A stretch of 58,239 nt of DNA, taken from assembly GCF_001592005.1 (NCBI RefSeq), contig NZ_BCVZ01000023.1, positions 1-58,239 of the forward strand, in the 5' to 3' direction. This DNA is from Bacillus sonorensis NBRC 101234 = KCTC 13918 (GTDB lineage Bacteria; Bacillota; Bacilli; Bacillales; Bacillaceae). Positions 37,842 through 46,065 of this stretch are shown piece after piece. A program made the translations under genes and the position numbers. The notes under the pieces are model-generated. The model saw only the letters and a list, made by a program, of their open reading frames with translations. It did not search any database and was not told the origin of the DNA. Every line of letters starts with the position of its first letter. Position 1 is the stretch's first letter.

Positions 37842-39217
37842 AAAAGCTTTGGGGAGGCCGGTTCCAAAAAACGCCGGAAAAATGGGTCGATGAGTTCGGG
37901 GCATCGATCCGCTTTGACAAAACGCTTGTAAAAGAAGATATCGCAGGGTCTCTCGCACATGCTTCAATGCTGAAAAAGTGCGGCATTTTAACAGAAGACG
38001 AAGCGGAAAAAATAAAGGGCGGCTTGACAGTGCTGTTGGAAAAAGCCGAAAAAAACGAATTGGCGTTTTCCGTCGATTATGAAGACATTCATTTAAATCT
38101 TGAAAAAATGCTCATCGATGAAATCGGTCCGCTCGGCGGCAAGCTTCATACGGCGAGAAGCCGCAACGACCAGGTCGCAACCGATATGCATCTTTATTTA
38201 AAAGAGCACACTGAACATATTCTGGCTGCCATTTCGAATTTTCAAGGCGTGCTTGTCGAAAAAGCGGAGCAGCATATTGAAACGATTTTACCAGGGTACA
38301 CGCATTTGCAGCGTGCTCAGCCGATTTCATTCGCACACCATTTGCTCGCTTATTTCTGGATGCTTGAACGGGATAAGGAGCGCTTCCGCGATTCGCTGAA
38401 GCGGATCAATAAATCTCCGCTCGGATGCGGGGCGCTTGCGGGGACAACGTTTCCGATCGACCGCGAATATTCCGCTGAACTGCTCGGATTTGATTCAATT
38501 TACGAAAACAGTCTCGACGGAGTCAGCGACAGGGACTTCATTCTTGAATTTTTAAGCGCGAGCAGCATTTTGATGATGCATTTATCGCGTTTTTCAGAGG
38601 AAATCATTTTATGGTGTTCACAGGAATTTAAGTTTATCGAGCTTGATGACACTTATGCCACAGGCAGCAGCATGATGCCGCAAAAGAAAAACCCGGATAT
38701 GGCGGAGCTCATCCGCGGGAAAACCGGACGCGTTTACGGCAGCCTGATGAGCCTGCTGACGATTATGAAGGGGCTGCCTTTGGCATACAACAAAGACTTG
38801 CAGGAAGATAAAGAAGGCATGTTTGATACCGTCAAAACGGTTGAAGGAAGCCTGGAAATTTTTGCGGGCATGGTTAAAACAATGACCGTTAATCAAAATA
38901 TGATGAAAAAAGCTACTGAGCAGGATTTCTCGAACGCCACCGAGCTCGCTGATTATCTGGCGAAAAAAGGAATGCCGTTCAGGGAGGCTCACGAAGTCGT
39001 CGGAAAGCTCGTGTATACCTGTATTGAAAAAGGAATTTACCTCAGCGGCCTTCTATTTGAAGAATTCAAACAAGCAAGCGAACTGTTTGAGGAAGACGTC
39101 TATGTCGTGCTCGATCCGCACCATGCCGTCGAAAAAAGAATGAGCGAGGGCGGAACAGGATTCAAAAAAGTAGAGGAAGCCCTGCAAAAAGCGAAACAGA
39201 TGTTGAACAATTTTTAA
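37838..39217 (+). CDS. argH: Argininosuccinate lyase ArgH
   Basis: 459 residues of the fumarase/aspartase superfamily, cleaving argininosuccinate to arginine and fumarate. The catalytic signature is [12 protein letters not shown] (about 277-288). The [11 protein letters not shown] and TRLQ-type helices ([12 protein letters not shown]) are in place. It begins inside the argG stop. The small gene ytzD follows 76 bases downstream with no clear terminator between. Confidence 0.97.
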   Translation: MKKLWGGRFQKTPEKWVDEFGASIRFDKTLVKEDIAGSLAHASMLKKCGILTEDEAEKIKGGLTVLLEKAEKNELAFSVDYEDIHLNLEKMLIDEIGPLGGKLHTARSRNDQVATDMHLYLKEHTEHILAAISNFQGVLVEKAEQHIETILPGYTHLQRAQPISFAHHLLAYFWMLERDKERFRDSLKRINKSPLGCGALAGTTFPIDREYSAELLGFDSIYENSLDGVSDRDFILEFLSASSILMMHLSRFSEEIILWCSQEFKFIELDDTYATGSSMMPQKKNPDMAELIRGKTGRVYGSLMSLLTIMKGLPLAYNKDLQEDKEGMFDTVKTVEGSLEIFAGMVKTMTVNQNMMKKATEQDFSNATELADYLAKKGMPFREAHEVVGKLVYTCIEKGIYLSGLLFEEFKQASELFEEDVYVVLDPHHAVEKRMSEGGTGFKKVEEALQKAKQMLNNF

Positions 39218-39293
39218 CACTTCCCGTTTTGATTCATAACTGCAGGAAGTCAGACGCAAAATAACGTTATGAATCGAAAAGAGGGGTGTGGGA

Positions 39294-39434
39294 ATGAGAC
39301 AGGATAAGCGAAAGCAGGCCTATATGTATGATGCAGACGGTGATAAGGAAACCGTTCAGCAAATATCTGATGCCTATTTCAGCGGATTTGTCGGTCATGA
39401 TGCCGAACAGCTGTCTGATCAAGATGAACAATAG
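39294..39434 (+). CDS. ytzD: YtzD-like small protein downstream of argH
   Basis: 46 residues, MRQDKRKQAYMYDADGDKE at the start, acidic and soluble, no membrane span. The ATG is preceded by GAGGGGTGTGG. It follows argH in the same direction, the place of ytzD in the B. subtilis argG-argH-ytzD unit, so I use that symbol by position. Function unknown. Confidence 0.65.
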   Translation: MRQDKRKQAYMYDADGDKETVQQISDAYFSGFVGHDAEQLSDQDEQ

Positions 39435-39634
39435 AAACGAGTTTATATGAAGCTGGAGCCTGGTGGTTTCAGCTTTCATGCGTTTTTTACAGATTGCCCG
39501 GGCCTGCCGTCTTTGTAAAGATTGCCGATGCTCTATATGTGATATCCTCCGGATTTTGTAGTAAAGTATAGATAGACAAGAATATCATGCCAATGATGGT
39601 GAATACAGAGAACCAATGCTTGGGAGGGAAAGAT

Positions 39635-40396
39635 GTGCGCCATGCGTTAATTACAGCCGGTTCAAAAGGTTTGGGGCGTAAAGTCACCGAAGCCCTGCTC
39701 GAAAAAGGATATTCGGTGACGGTCAATTACAGACAGGATGAAGAAGCTGTCAGCCGCCTCAAAACCGAATGGCAGTCTAGCCTTGACCGATTGCAGTTTG
39801 TAAAGGGAGATGTCACGAAAAAGGAAGATTTGCATCAGATGGTGAAGGCGGCTCTCGAGCGGTTCGGAAAAATCGATCTGCTTATCAACAATGCCGGCCC
39901 ATACATATTTGAGCGGAAGAAGCTAGCGGATTATACTGATAATGAATGGTATGAGATGCTTGAAGGAAATCTCAGCTCTGTTTTCCACCTGTTCAAAGCG
40001 GTCATTCCCGTCATGAGACGTCAGCGGTTCGGGCGCATCATCACATACGGATTTCAGGGAGCCGACCATGCACCGGGCTGGCTGCACCGTTCCGCCTTTG
40101 GGGCGGCAAAAGTGGGGCTCGCGTCCCTGACCAAGACGATTGCCATCGAGGAAGCGGGCTCAGGCATTACAGCGAACATGGTCTGTCCGGGAAACATCGT
40201 CGGGGACATGAAGGAGTCCTCGATATCGGAAGCGCGGGCTTCCCTCGACCGGGAGACGCCGATTGGCAGATCGGGAACAGGAGAAGACATCGCAAGGATT
40301 ATTACGTTTCTCTGCGACGAAAATTCGGACTACATTACGGGAACGGTCATTGAGGCAACAGGCGGTCTGAACGTGATTAACCGCCACTCTCTCTAA
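39635..40396 (+). CDS. ytkK: YtkK, short-chain dehydrogenase-like protein lacking the catalytic Tyr
   Basis: 253 residues with an SDR Rossmann fold. The cofactor motif is TAGSKGLG (6-13), and NNAG is present (LLINNAGP). The active-site YxxxK is replaced by FGAAK (SAFGAAKVG), and the usual upstream Ser segment reads ITYGFQGAD, so both general acid and its partner are missing. It may be a non-catalytic or altered SDR. The start is GTG 39635 behind GGGAGG; the frame is open upstream to 39587 without a site. ytkL follows after 39 bases. Confidence 0.85.
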   Translation: MRHALITAGSKGLGRKVTEALLEKGYSVTVNYRQDEEAVSRLKTEWQSSLDRLQFVKGDVTKKEDLHQMVKAALERFGKIDLLINNAGPYIFERKKLADYTDNEWYEMLEGNLSSVFHLFKAVIPVMRRQRFGRIITYGFQGADHAPGWLHRSAFGAAKVGLASLTKTIAIEEAGSGITANMVCPGNIVGDMKESSISEARASLDRETPIGRSGTGEDIARIITFLCDENSDYITGTVIEATGGLNVINRHSL

Positions 40397-40435
40397 GTTT
40401 TGTTTAACATGATATATGAAATAGGGGTGGATAAA

Positions 40436-41119
40436 ATGAAAGTGACATACCATGGCCATTCAGTGGTTACAGTTGAAACGGAAAAGCACAATCTGATTTT
40501 TGATCCTTTTATTACGGGCAATCCTTTAACAGACTTAAAAGCACAGGATGTCAGAGCGGACGTCATCCTGCTGACGCACGGCCATAATGACCATGTCGGC
40601 GACACATTGGAAATTGCCAAGCGGAACGATGCCCTTGTCGTCGCTCCGAACGAGCTTGCCGTTTATCTCGGCTGGAAAGGCTTGAATGTCCATCCGATGC
40701 ATATCGGGGGCTCACACCAATTTGACTTCGGGAAAGTGAAATTGACGCAGGCTTTCCATGGTTCCGCTTATACGGAGGAGGACAGCCAGACCATCGTTTA
40801 TACCGGAATGCCGGCGGGCATTCTGCTGACTGTGGAAGGAAAAACGATTTTCCACGCGGGAGATACGGGTCTTTTCTCAGATATGAAGCTCATCGGCGAA
40901 TTGAACCACATCGACCTCGCATTTTTGCCGATCGGCGACAATTTCACGATGGGACCGGAAGATGCGAAATTGGCTGCGGAATGGCTCAGGGCCAAACAGG
41001 TTGTTCCCGTCCACTACTCTACGTTCCCGGTTATCAAACAGGATCCGCACGCTTTTGCCGACAGCCTGCCGGGCGGCGTGGGAAAAGTGCTGGAAGTCGG
41101 CGAATCAATCGACATGTAA
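40436..41119 (+). CDS. ytkL: YtkL, UPF0173 metal-dependent hydrolase
   Basis: 227 residues, metallo-beta-lactamase fold. The metal motif [10 protein letters not shown] (about 51-60), later HGSAYTEED and [11 protein letters not shown] supply ligands. The UPF0173 family has no proven physiological substrate. AGGGGTGG precedes ATG 40436. Probably transcribed with ytkK. A weak terminator (GGGCC/GGCTC, then TTTTTT) lies at 41134-41157. Confidence 0.92.
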   Translation: MKVTYHGHSVVTVETEKHNLIFDPFITGNPLTDLKAQDVRADVILLTHGHNDHVGDTLEIAKRNDALVVAPNELAVYLGWKGLNVHPMHIGGSHQFDFGKVKLTQAFHGSAYTEEDSQTIVYTGMPAGILLTVEGKTIFHAGDTGLFSDMKLIGELNHIDLAFLPIGDNFTMGPEDAKLAAEWLRAKQVVPVHYSTFPVIKQDPHAFADSLPGGVGKVLEVGESIDM

Positions 41120-41230
41120 ATCATAACAACAATGGGGCCTTTGCGGGCTCTTTTTTATGTGTAAATGAAAACATGTACAACGTGATATAATAGGTTCAAC
41201 AACATCAAGATGCATCTATGGAGGATGAAT

Positions 41231-41794
41231 ATGAGGGTATTGAAGTACGCGATTTTAGGGCTGCTGGATAAAGGAAGTTTAAGCGGCTACGATATGACGA
41301 GCCATTTCAAAGCCGAGCTTGGCCAGTTCTGGAGCGCGAAGCACAGCCAGATTTATCCCGAATTGAAAAAGCTTACAAATGAAGGGTTTATTGAATTCAA
41401 GACGGTCATACAAGGATCGAAGTTAGAAAAAAAGATGTATTCCATCACAGACGACGGAAAACGGGAGCTTCATGAATGGCTTACGGCGTATAAGCCCGTG
41501 CCGGACACGGTAAAAGACGAATTTATGTTAAAAGCCTATTTCATATCATCGATGAAGCCCGCTGAAGCAGAAGGTCTTTTTGCCGATCAGCTGGCCAAGC
41601 GGAAAGAAAAAGCCGCTTTTTTAAAGGAAAGGCTTGAAACGCTGAAACAGGAAGCAGGCCCCGGGATTTCCTTTCAGTCTCCGCACTTTGGCCACTATCT
41701 CGTGTTGACGAGGGCGCTTGAACGGGAGAACGGCTACTGTTCCTGGCTTGAAAAAGCGCTGGAGCTGATAAAAAGCGGTCAAGCGGGATCATGA
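41231..41794 (+). CDS. PadR-family transcriptional regulator
   Basis: 187 residues. An N-terminal winged helix (about 1-85, ILGLLDKGSLSGYDMTSHFKAELGQFWSAKHSQIYPELKKL) is joined to a C-terminal helical dimerisation domain of the virulence-activator alpha type (about 92-180). This is the full-length PadR subclass that often answers phenolic acids or acts as a toxin/antibiotic repressor. An extended -10 (TG-A-TATAAT, 41186-41191) and a GGAGGATG site precede ATG 41231. Its neighbours give no clear target; self-regulation is likely. Not named. Confidence 0.85.
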   Translation: MRVLKYAILGLLDKGSLSGYDMTSHFKAELGQFWSAKHSQIYPELKKLTNEGFIEFKTVIQGSKLEKKMYSITDDGKRELHEWLTAYKPVPDTVKDEFMLKAYFISSMKPAEAEGLFADQLAKRKEKAAFLKERLETLKQEAGPGISFQSPHFGHYLVLTRALERENGYCSWLEKALELIKSGQAGS

Positions 41795-41890
41795 CGGCAG
41801 GGGCATTTTGCAGGGGCCGAATTGCGGTCAAAACGTCCAAGCATTTATAATAAAACCATATTTAGCAGTCAGAGGATGAAGGTGAAAAGA

Positions 41891-43213
41891 TTGGCGACAA
41901 AACATGAACAGATCTTAAAATATATTGATTCCTTGCCCGTCGGCGAAAAAATCTCTGTCAGACGGATTGCCAAAGAAATGAAAGTAAGCGAAGGAACGGC
42001 TTACAGAGCGATAAAAGAAGCCGAGAATAAAGGGTTTGTCAGCACGATTGAAAGAGTCGGAACGATCAGGATCGAACAAAAGAAAAAAGAAAATATTGAA
42101 AAGCTGACATATGCCGAAGTGGTAAATGTCATTGACGGACATGTTCTTGGCGGCAAAGCAGGGCTTCATAAAACATTAAATAAATTCGTCATCGGAGCGA
42201 TGGAACTTGATGCGATGATGAGATACACGGGAGCCGGAAATCTTTTGATTGTCGGGAACCGGATCGATGCGCACCGCCAGGCGCTTGAAGCGGGCGCCGC
42301 TGTTTTGGTAACGGGCGGGTTTGATACCGAACCGTCGATCCTTGAGCTTGCCGACAGGCTTGAGCTTCCGATCATGTCTACAAGCTATGACACGTTTACC
42401 GTCGCAGCCATGATCAACAGGGCCATCTACGACCAGCTCATTAAAAAAGAAGTCGTGCTTGTGGAAGACATTTTGACTCCGCTTGAAAAAACGGTCTGCT
42501 TATCTCCGGACGAAAAGCTTGAAAGATGGTATGAAAAAAACTTTGAAACGGGCCACGGAAGGTTTCCGGTCGTTGACGAGCAGATGAAGATCCACGGCAT
42601 TCTCACATCAAAAGATGTTGCGGGATATGACCGCTCTGTTCTTATAGAAAAAGTCATGACGAAAAATCCGATTACGGTCGTCGGGAAAACATCCGTAGCT
42701 TCGGCAGCGCAGATGATGGTCTGGGAAGGAATCGAAGTGCTTCCGGTTGTAGATGAGCGGCAGAAGCTGATCGGCATGATCAGCAGACAAGATGTTTTAA
42801 AAGCGCTCCAAATGATTCAAAAACAGCCGCAGGTCGGTGAAAAACTTGATGATATCGTCACAGGCGGATTTAAAGAAACAGAAATCGACAAGCACAAGCC
42901 GTCCCCTGTTTATCAATATGAGGTGACACCGCAGATGACAAACCATTTGGGGACGATCTCATACGGCGTATTCACGACAATATTGACTGAAGCGGCAAAT
43001 CGCTTTCTGCGTTCTCACAAAAAAGGGGATCTCGTGATAGAGAGCATGACGATTTATTTTTTAAAGCCCGTGCAAATGGAGTCTGTCATTGAAATTAAGC
43101 CGCACATCCTAGAAGCCGGAAGAAAATTCGGGAAAATGGATATTGAAGTGTTTCATCAGGGAGCTCTCGTCGGCAAAGCGATGATGATGGTGCAGCTCAT
43201 GGAAAGAAGCTGA
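41891..43213 (+). CDS. ytoI: YtoI, HTH-DRTGG-CBS-hotdog regulator
   Basis: 440 residues with four modules. An N-terminal winged HTH (about 5-60, KISVRRIAKEMKVSEGTAYRAIKEAENKG), a DRTGG domain (~75-185), a CBS pair (~195-310, with FPVVDEQMKIHGILTSKDV and LPVVDERQKLIGMISRQDV) and a hotdog thioesterase-like domain (~330-440). CBS domains bind adenine nucleotides, so it may link an acyl-CoA or nucleotide signal to transcription, but no target is known. The start is TTG 41891, behind GAAGGTG, matching B. subtilis MATKHEQIL. Confidence 0.92.
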   Translation: MATKHEQILKYIDSLPVGEKISVRRIAKEMKVSEGTAYRAIKEAENKGFVSTIERVGTIRIEQKKKENIEKLTYAEVVNVIDGHVLGGKAGLHKTLNKFVIGAMELDAMMRYTGAGNLLIVGNRIDAHRQALEAGAAVLVTGGFDTEPSILELADRLELPIMSTSYDTFTVAAMINRAIYDQLIKKEVVLVEDILTPLEKTVCLSPDEKLERWYEKNFETGHGRFPVVDEQMKIHGILTSKDVAGYDRSVLIEKVMTKNPITVVGKTSVASAAQMMVWEGIEVLPVVDERQKLIGMISRQDVLKALQMIQKQPQVGEKLDDIVTGGFKETEIDKHKPSPVYQYEVTPQMTNHLGTISYGVFTTILTEAANRFLRSHKKGDLVIESMTIYFLKPVQMESVIEIKPHILEAGRKFGKMDIEVFHQGALVGKAMMMVQLMERS

Positions 43214-43240
43214 GGACGCGCCCGGATGCCCCCTCCTCCC

Positions 43241-43552
43241 TCAGGCATTCTCCCTTTCGTTTTCCTTGGCGAGCAAAGGGACATAATGCTTGTAGGCCCT
43301 GTATCCGGCCCACATGCTGCCGATTCCTGTCAAAACAAAAATCACGCCGATCCCGGCGCTTAAAGCGCCCCTGTTTAAAAACAGCTGATTCAGTCCAAAA
43401 AACATAATAAAAAGGCCTAAAGACATGCTCGATTTCGCGGACAAATATTCTTTCAACAGGGCCCTTTTTGTACGTACGTATTGAATCTTGTAATACACAT
43501 AAAGAATCGCTGAAACCACAATGAAAAAAACAAAAAACGGCATAATCGACAT
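43241..43552 (-). CDS. ytpI: YtpI, small membrane protein
   Basis: 103 residues with three predicted membrane helices (about 3-21, 43-60, 66-86) and a basic loop between the first two. Belongs to the YtpI-like family, function unknown. ATG on the minus strand follows GGAGGATG. It converges on ytoI with a 27-base gap and diverges from nrnA. Confidence 0.85.
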   Translation of the reverse strand: MSIMPFFVFFIVVSAILYVYYKIQYVRTKRALLKEYLSAKSSMSLGLFIMFFGLNQLFLNRGALSAGIGVIFVLTGIGSMWAGYRAYKHYVPLLAKENERENA

Positions 43553-43689
43553 CCTCCATTGTAAGTTTTACAAACCCATTGTATACATAATCGGGTTTGC
43601 TTTCTACAATAAAAAGTCATGACTTTCACTTTCCACCAGCAACAGATTGTGATTTAATGGTTAAAAATAACGTAAAGAAGGGGCACGGA

Positions 43690-44631
43690 ATGAAAAAAGA
43701 AATCATCAGAACCATATCATTATATGACACTATTATTATACATAGACATGTGAGGCCGGACCCTGACGCCTACGGGTCCCAGTGCGGTCTTACGGAAATC
43801 TTGAAAGCAACCTATCCTGAAAAAAATATTTTTGCTGTTGGGACGCCGGAGCCGTCTTTGTCATTTTTATATACGCCGGAGACAATCGAAGACTCGGTTT
43901 ATGAAAATGCCCTTGTCATCGTTTGCGATACGGCTAATCAGGAAAGAATCTCCGATCCCCGCTACAATAGGGGAGGCAAGCTGATCAAAATCGACCACCA
44001 TCCGAACGAAGACCAGTATGGCGACCTTATTTGGGTCGACACAAATGCAAGCTCTACGAGTGAAATGATTTATGAATTATATTTGGCCGGGAAGGAAGCG
44101 GGATGGAAGCTTCCGGTAAAAGGAGCCGAGCTGATCTACGCGGGCATTGTCGGCGATACCGGGCGTTTTCTATTTCCGAATACAACGAAAAAGACATTAA
44201 AATATGCGGGTGAGCTCATCGAATATCCTTTCTCGTCTCAGGAGCTTTTTAATCAATTGTATGAGACAAAATTAAACGTTGTGAGACTGAACGGATACAT
44301 TTATCAAAATGTTTCCTTGACGGAAAATGGCGTGGCATCTGTTTTCATTACACAGGATATTTTAGAACGGTTCAATATCACGCCGTCTGAAGCATCACAG
44401 CTCGTCGGCACGATTGGCAATATATCCGGCATCAAAGCATGGGTGTTTTTTGTTGAAGAAGCTGATCAAATCAGGGTAAGGCTGCGGTCGAAGGGGCCGA
44501 TTGTAAATGAAGTCGCGAAAAAATACAACGGGGGAGGCCATCCGTTGGCGGCCGGCGCTTCCATTTACGATTGGAAAGATGCCGACCGCGTCATCGCCGA
44601 TTTGGAGCGTATATGTAAAGAACACAAATAA
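43690..44631 (+). CDS. nrnA: Oligoribonuclease / pAp phosphatase NrnA
   Basis: 313 residues, DHH-DHHA1 family. It degrades 2-5-mer RNAs and converts pAp to AMP. Metal motifs are HVRPDPDAYGS (~18-28), VCDTAN, and DHHPNED. The C-terminal DHHA1 RNA-binding signature is GGGHPLAAGAS. ATG 43690 follows GAAGGGG and gives exactly the B. subtilis length; 31 open codons upstream are rejected. Terminator overlaps its stop. Confidence 0.96.
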   Translation: MKKEIIRTISLYDTIIIHRHVRPDPDAYGSQCGLTEILKATYPEKNIFAVGTPEPSLSFLYTPETIEDSVYENALVIVCDTANQERISDPRYNRGGKLIKIDHHPNEDQYGDLIWVDTNASSTSEMIYELYLAGKEAGWKLPVKGAELIYAGIVGDTGRFLFPNTTKKTLKYAGELIEYPFSSQELFNQLYETKLNVVRLNGYIYQNVSLTENGVASVFITQDILERFNITPSEASQLVGTIGNISGIKAWVFFVEEADQIRVRLRSKGPIVNEVAKKYNGGGHPLAAGASIYDWKDADRVIADLERICKEHK

Positions 44632-44653
44632 GAGGGGGAGCCCTCTTTTTTTG
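44630..44653 (+). terminator. Terminator after nrnA
   Basis: AGAGGG pairs with CCCTCT around GGAG, followed by TTTTTTT. Confidence 0.85.
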
Positions 44654-44661
44654 TGTTTGGT

Positions 44662-44676
44662 ATGAAAGCGATTTCA
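44662..44676. promoter_or_regulatory. Perfect cre consensus in a convergent spacer
   Basis: ATGAAAGCGATTTCA matches WTGNAANCGNWNNCW at all fixed positions and is nearly palindromic. It lies just past the nrnA terminator and upstream of nothing obvious: nrnA ends here and ytzJ ends at 44802 from the other side. The rest of 44677-44801 holds a GCCGGC/GCCGGC inverted repeat but no gene I can support. Confidence 0.5.
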
Positions 44677-44801
44677 TTTATAGGTGTCCAAGAGCGTAAA
44701 ATGTGTGACCGGTAACCGGCAAACGCGGCCGGCATCGCTGAATGAAGCCGGCACAAAAACAATCGTTTGTACGCGTATGAGCGCCTTATCTTATGTTTGG
44801 C

Positions 44802-44981
44802 TCATTCCGGTATAAACCAGGAGCCGATATCGGTTATATCCTCATATACATGGATGTTTTGTGCTTTTAATTCTTTTTTGATAAGGGACGCGAGACTTTC
44901 AGTTTCCGCATAAGCTGAATAGCCAAGCTTAATCCGGTTGACTTTATCTCTTGCCAGCTGATGGTAACTGTAAATGTACAT
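44802..44981 (-). CDS. ytzJ: YtzJ-like small protein
   Basis: 59 residues, MYIYSYHQLARDKVNRIKLG at the start and DIGSWFIPE at the end, soluble, alpha/beta. GGGAGGAAAG precedes the ATG with good spacing, so translation is well supported. It lies downstream of ytrHI on the same strand, the place of ytzJ in B. subtilis; the symbol is used by position and the function is unknown. Confidence 0.75.
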   Translation of the reverse strand: MYIYSYHQLARDKVNRIKLGYSAYAETESLASLIKKELKAQNIHVYEDITDIGSWFIPE

Positions 44982-45084
44982 TCTGCTTTCCTCCCTTTTT
45001 TATCATATCATTTACTGTCAGTTTAAAATAAAAAATGGAAAAAAGCGACGCATGTCTTTAAATAGTTAAAAAAAATCCATATTT

Positions 45085-45588
45085 TTATTCAGAAAAAGAA
45101 ATTTTTATTTCAACGGAAAGCCTCGTATAAATCGTCAGCTCAGCAACCTTTGCTTTGTAGGTTTTATCATTGATGGTATACACTTTGTTTTCAATCGTCC
45201 GCTTCAAAAGCTCCTTTGTTCTATAGACGCTCTCAATATCCTTCGTAATGACATCGGAAATATTATCTTTGATATGCTCTTCAAAATTCATCTGGTCAGG
45301 CTGGGACAGTTTGTATTGTTTGCCGTTCACCAGCTTGACGTCCACGCTTTGAATCAGCAGCTTTCTTTTATTGTCTTCGTTCAGTTTGTGGAGATCCTCC
45401 CGGTAAATGGTGATCTGGTCATTCAAATCCTTGATCCGTTCTTTCTGATCGCGAATCATCACAACCTGCTCCTCCTGAAACGTACCGTACGTAAACAGGA
45501 AAACAAGCCAGCTGACGATGGCCCCGCACATCATCCCGGCAAAAAAACGCTGCCATCCCGGCTTTTTATAGTAAGGAGGAATTCTCAT
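45085..45588 (-). CDS. ytrI: YtrI, sporulation membrane protein
   Basis: 167 residues. One N-terminal membrane helix (about 14-34, RFFAGMMCGAIVSWLVFLFTYG) is followed by a coiled-coil segment (EEQVVMIRDQKERIKDLNDQI) and a small alpha/beta domain. It starts inside the ytrH stop (ATGA overlap). The pair is mother-cell expressed and needed for efficient sporulation in B. subtilis; the mechanism is not known. Confidence 0.92.
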   Translation of the reverse strand: MRIPPYYKKPGWQRFFAGMMCGAIVSWLVFLFTYGTFQEEQVVMIRDQKERIKDLNDQITIYREDLHKLNEDNKRKLLIQSVDVKLVNGKQYKLSQPDQMNFEEHIKDNISDVITKDIESVYRTKELLKRTIENKVYTINDKTYKAKVAELTIYTRLSVEIKISFSE

Positions 45589-45926
45589 GAGGAAATATGC
45601 TCCTGTGTGAGCCAATTGATGATCAGATATCCCGTCTGTGCGCCTCCCATTGCCGACAGAATCAGGAGAAGCTGCTTGACAATGTCTCTTGTATTGCCTT
45701 CGAAAATGCCTCTTTCAAAGCTGTAAACCGCATCAAACGTACCGCCGATCGCAGCTACCAAAGCCCAGATCTTAAGCCGGTTTGCAAGGCTTGTAATAAT
45801 CGTTAAAGGCGGCTGCCCCGATAAATAAGCGCCGATTCCGCCGATTAAAGCGCCGCCGAGAAGAACGCCGAGCGCGATAAAGTAACAGCTGATAAAGTTT
45901 GGAAAAAACGGTTGTTCAGGGTCCAT
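45585..45926 (-). CDS. ytrH: YtrH, sporulation membrane protein
   Basis: 113 residues, mostly hydrophobic, with about three membrane helices (ISCYFIALGVLLGGALIGGIGAYL; the region around 45-65; LLILSAMGGAQTGYLIINWL). AGGTGATCAG precedes ATG 45926, giving the B. subtilis length. A near-consensus sigma-E promoter lies 22-50 bases upstream, so expression in the mother cell is expected together with ytrI. Confidence 0.93.
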   Translation of the reverse strand: MDPEQPFFPNFISCYFIALGVLLGGALIGGIGAYLSGQPPLTIITSLANRLKIWALVAAIGGTFDAVYSFERGIFEGNTRDIVKQLLLILSAMGGAQTGYLIINWLTQEHISS

Positions 45927-45948
45927 TCTGATCACCTCACCTTTTAAC

Positions 45949-45977
45949 ATGATATGGACAAAGCAAGACAAGTATGA
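45949..45977 (-). promoter_or_regulatory. Sigma-E promoter of ytrHI
   Basis: On the minus strand TCATACT (45977-45971), 14 bases, then CATATCAT (45956-45949), in good agreement with sigma-E (-35 TCATA-type, -10 CATACAAT). ytrHI is a known sigma-E unit. Confidence 0.75.
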
Positions 45978-46000
45978 TTGATGTCATGAAGAAAGAACAT

Positions 46001-46029
46001 TTGTTTCTGATTCATTCACATCATATAAT
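46001..46029 (+). promoter_or_regulatory. Promoter of dnaE
   Basis: TTGTTT (46001-46006), 17 bases, TATAAT (46024-46029). It lies about 25 bases beyond the ytrH sigma-E promoter, diverging from it. Confidence 0.65.
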
Positions 46030-46065
46030 GAAAGGAGATTGCTCGAAAAAGGAAGGGGTGACAGA

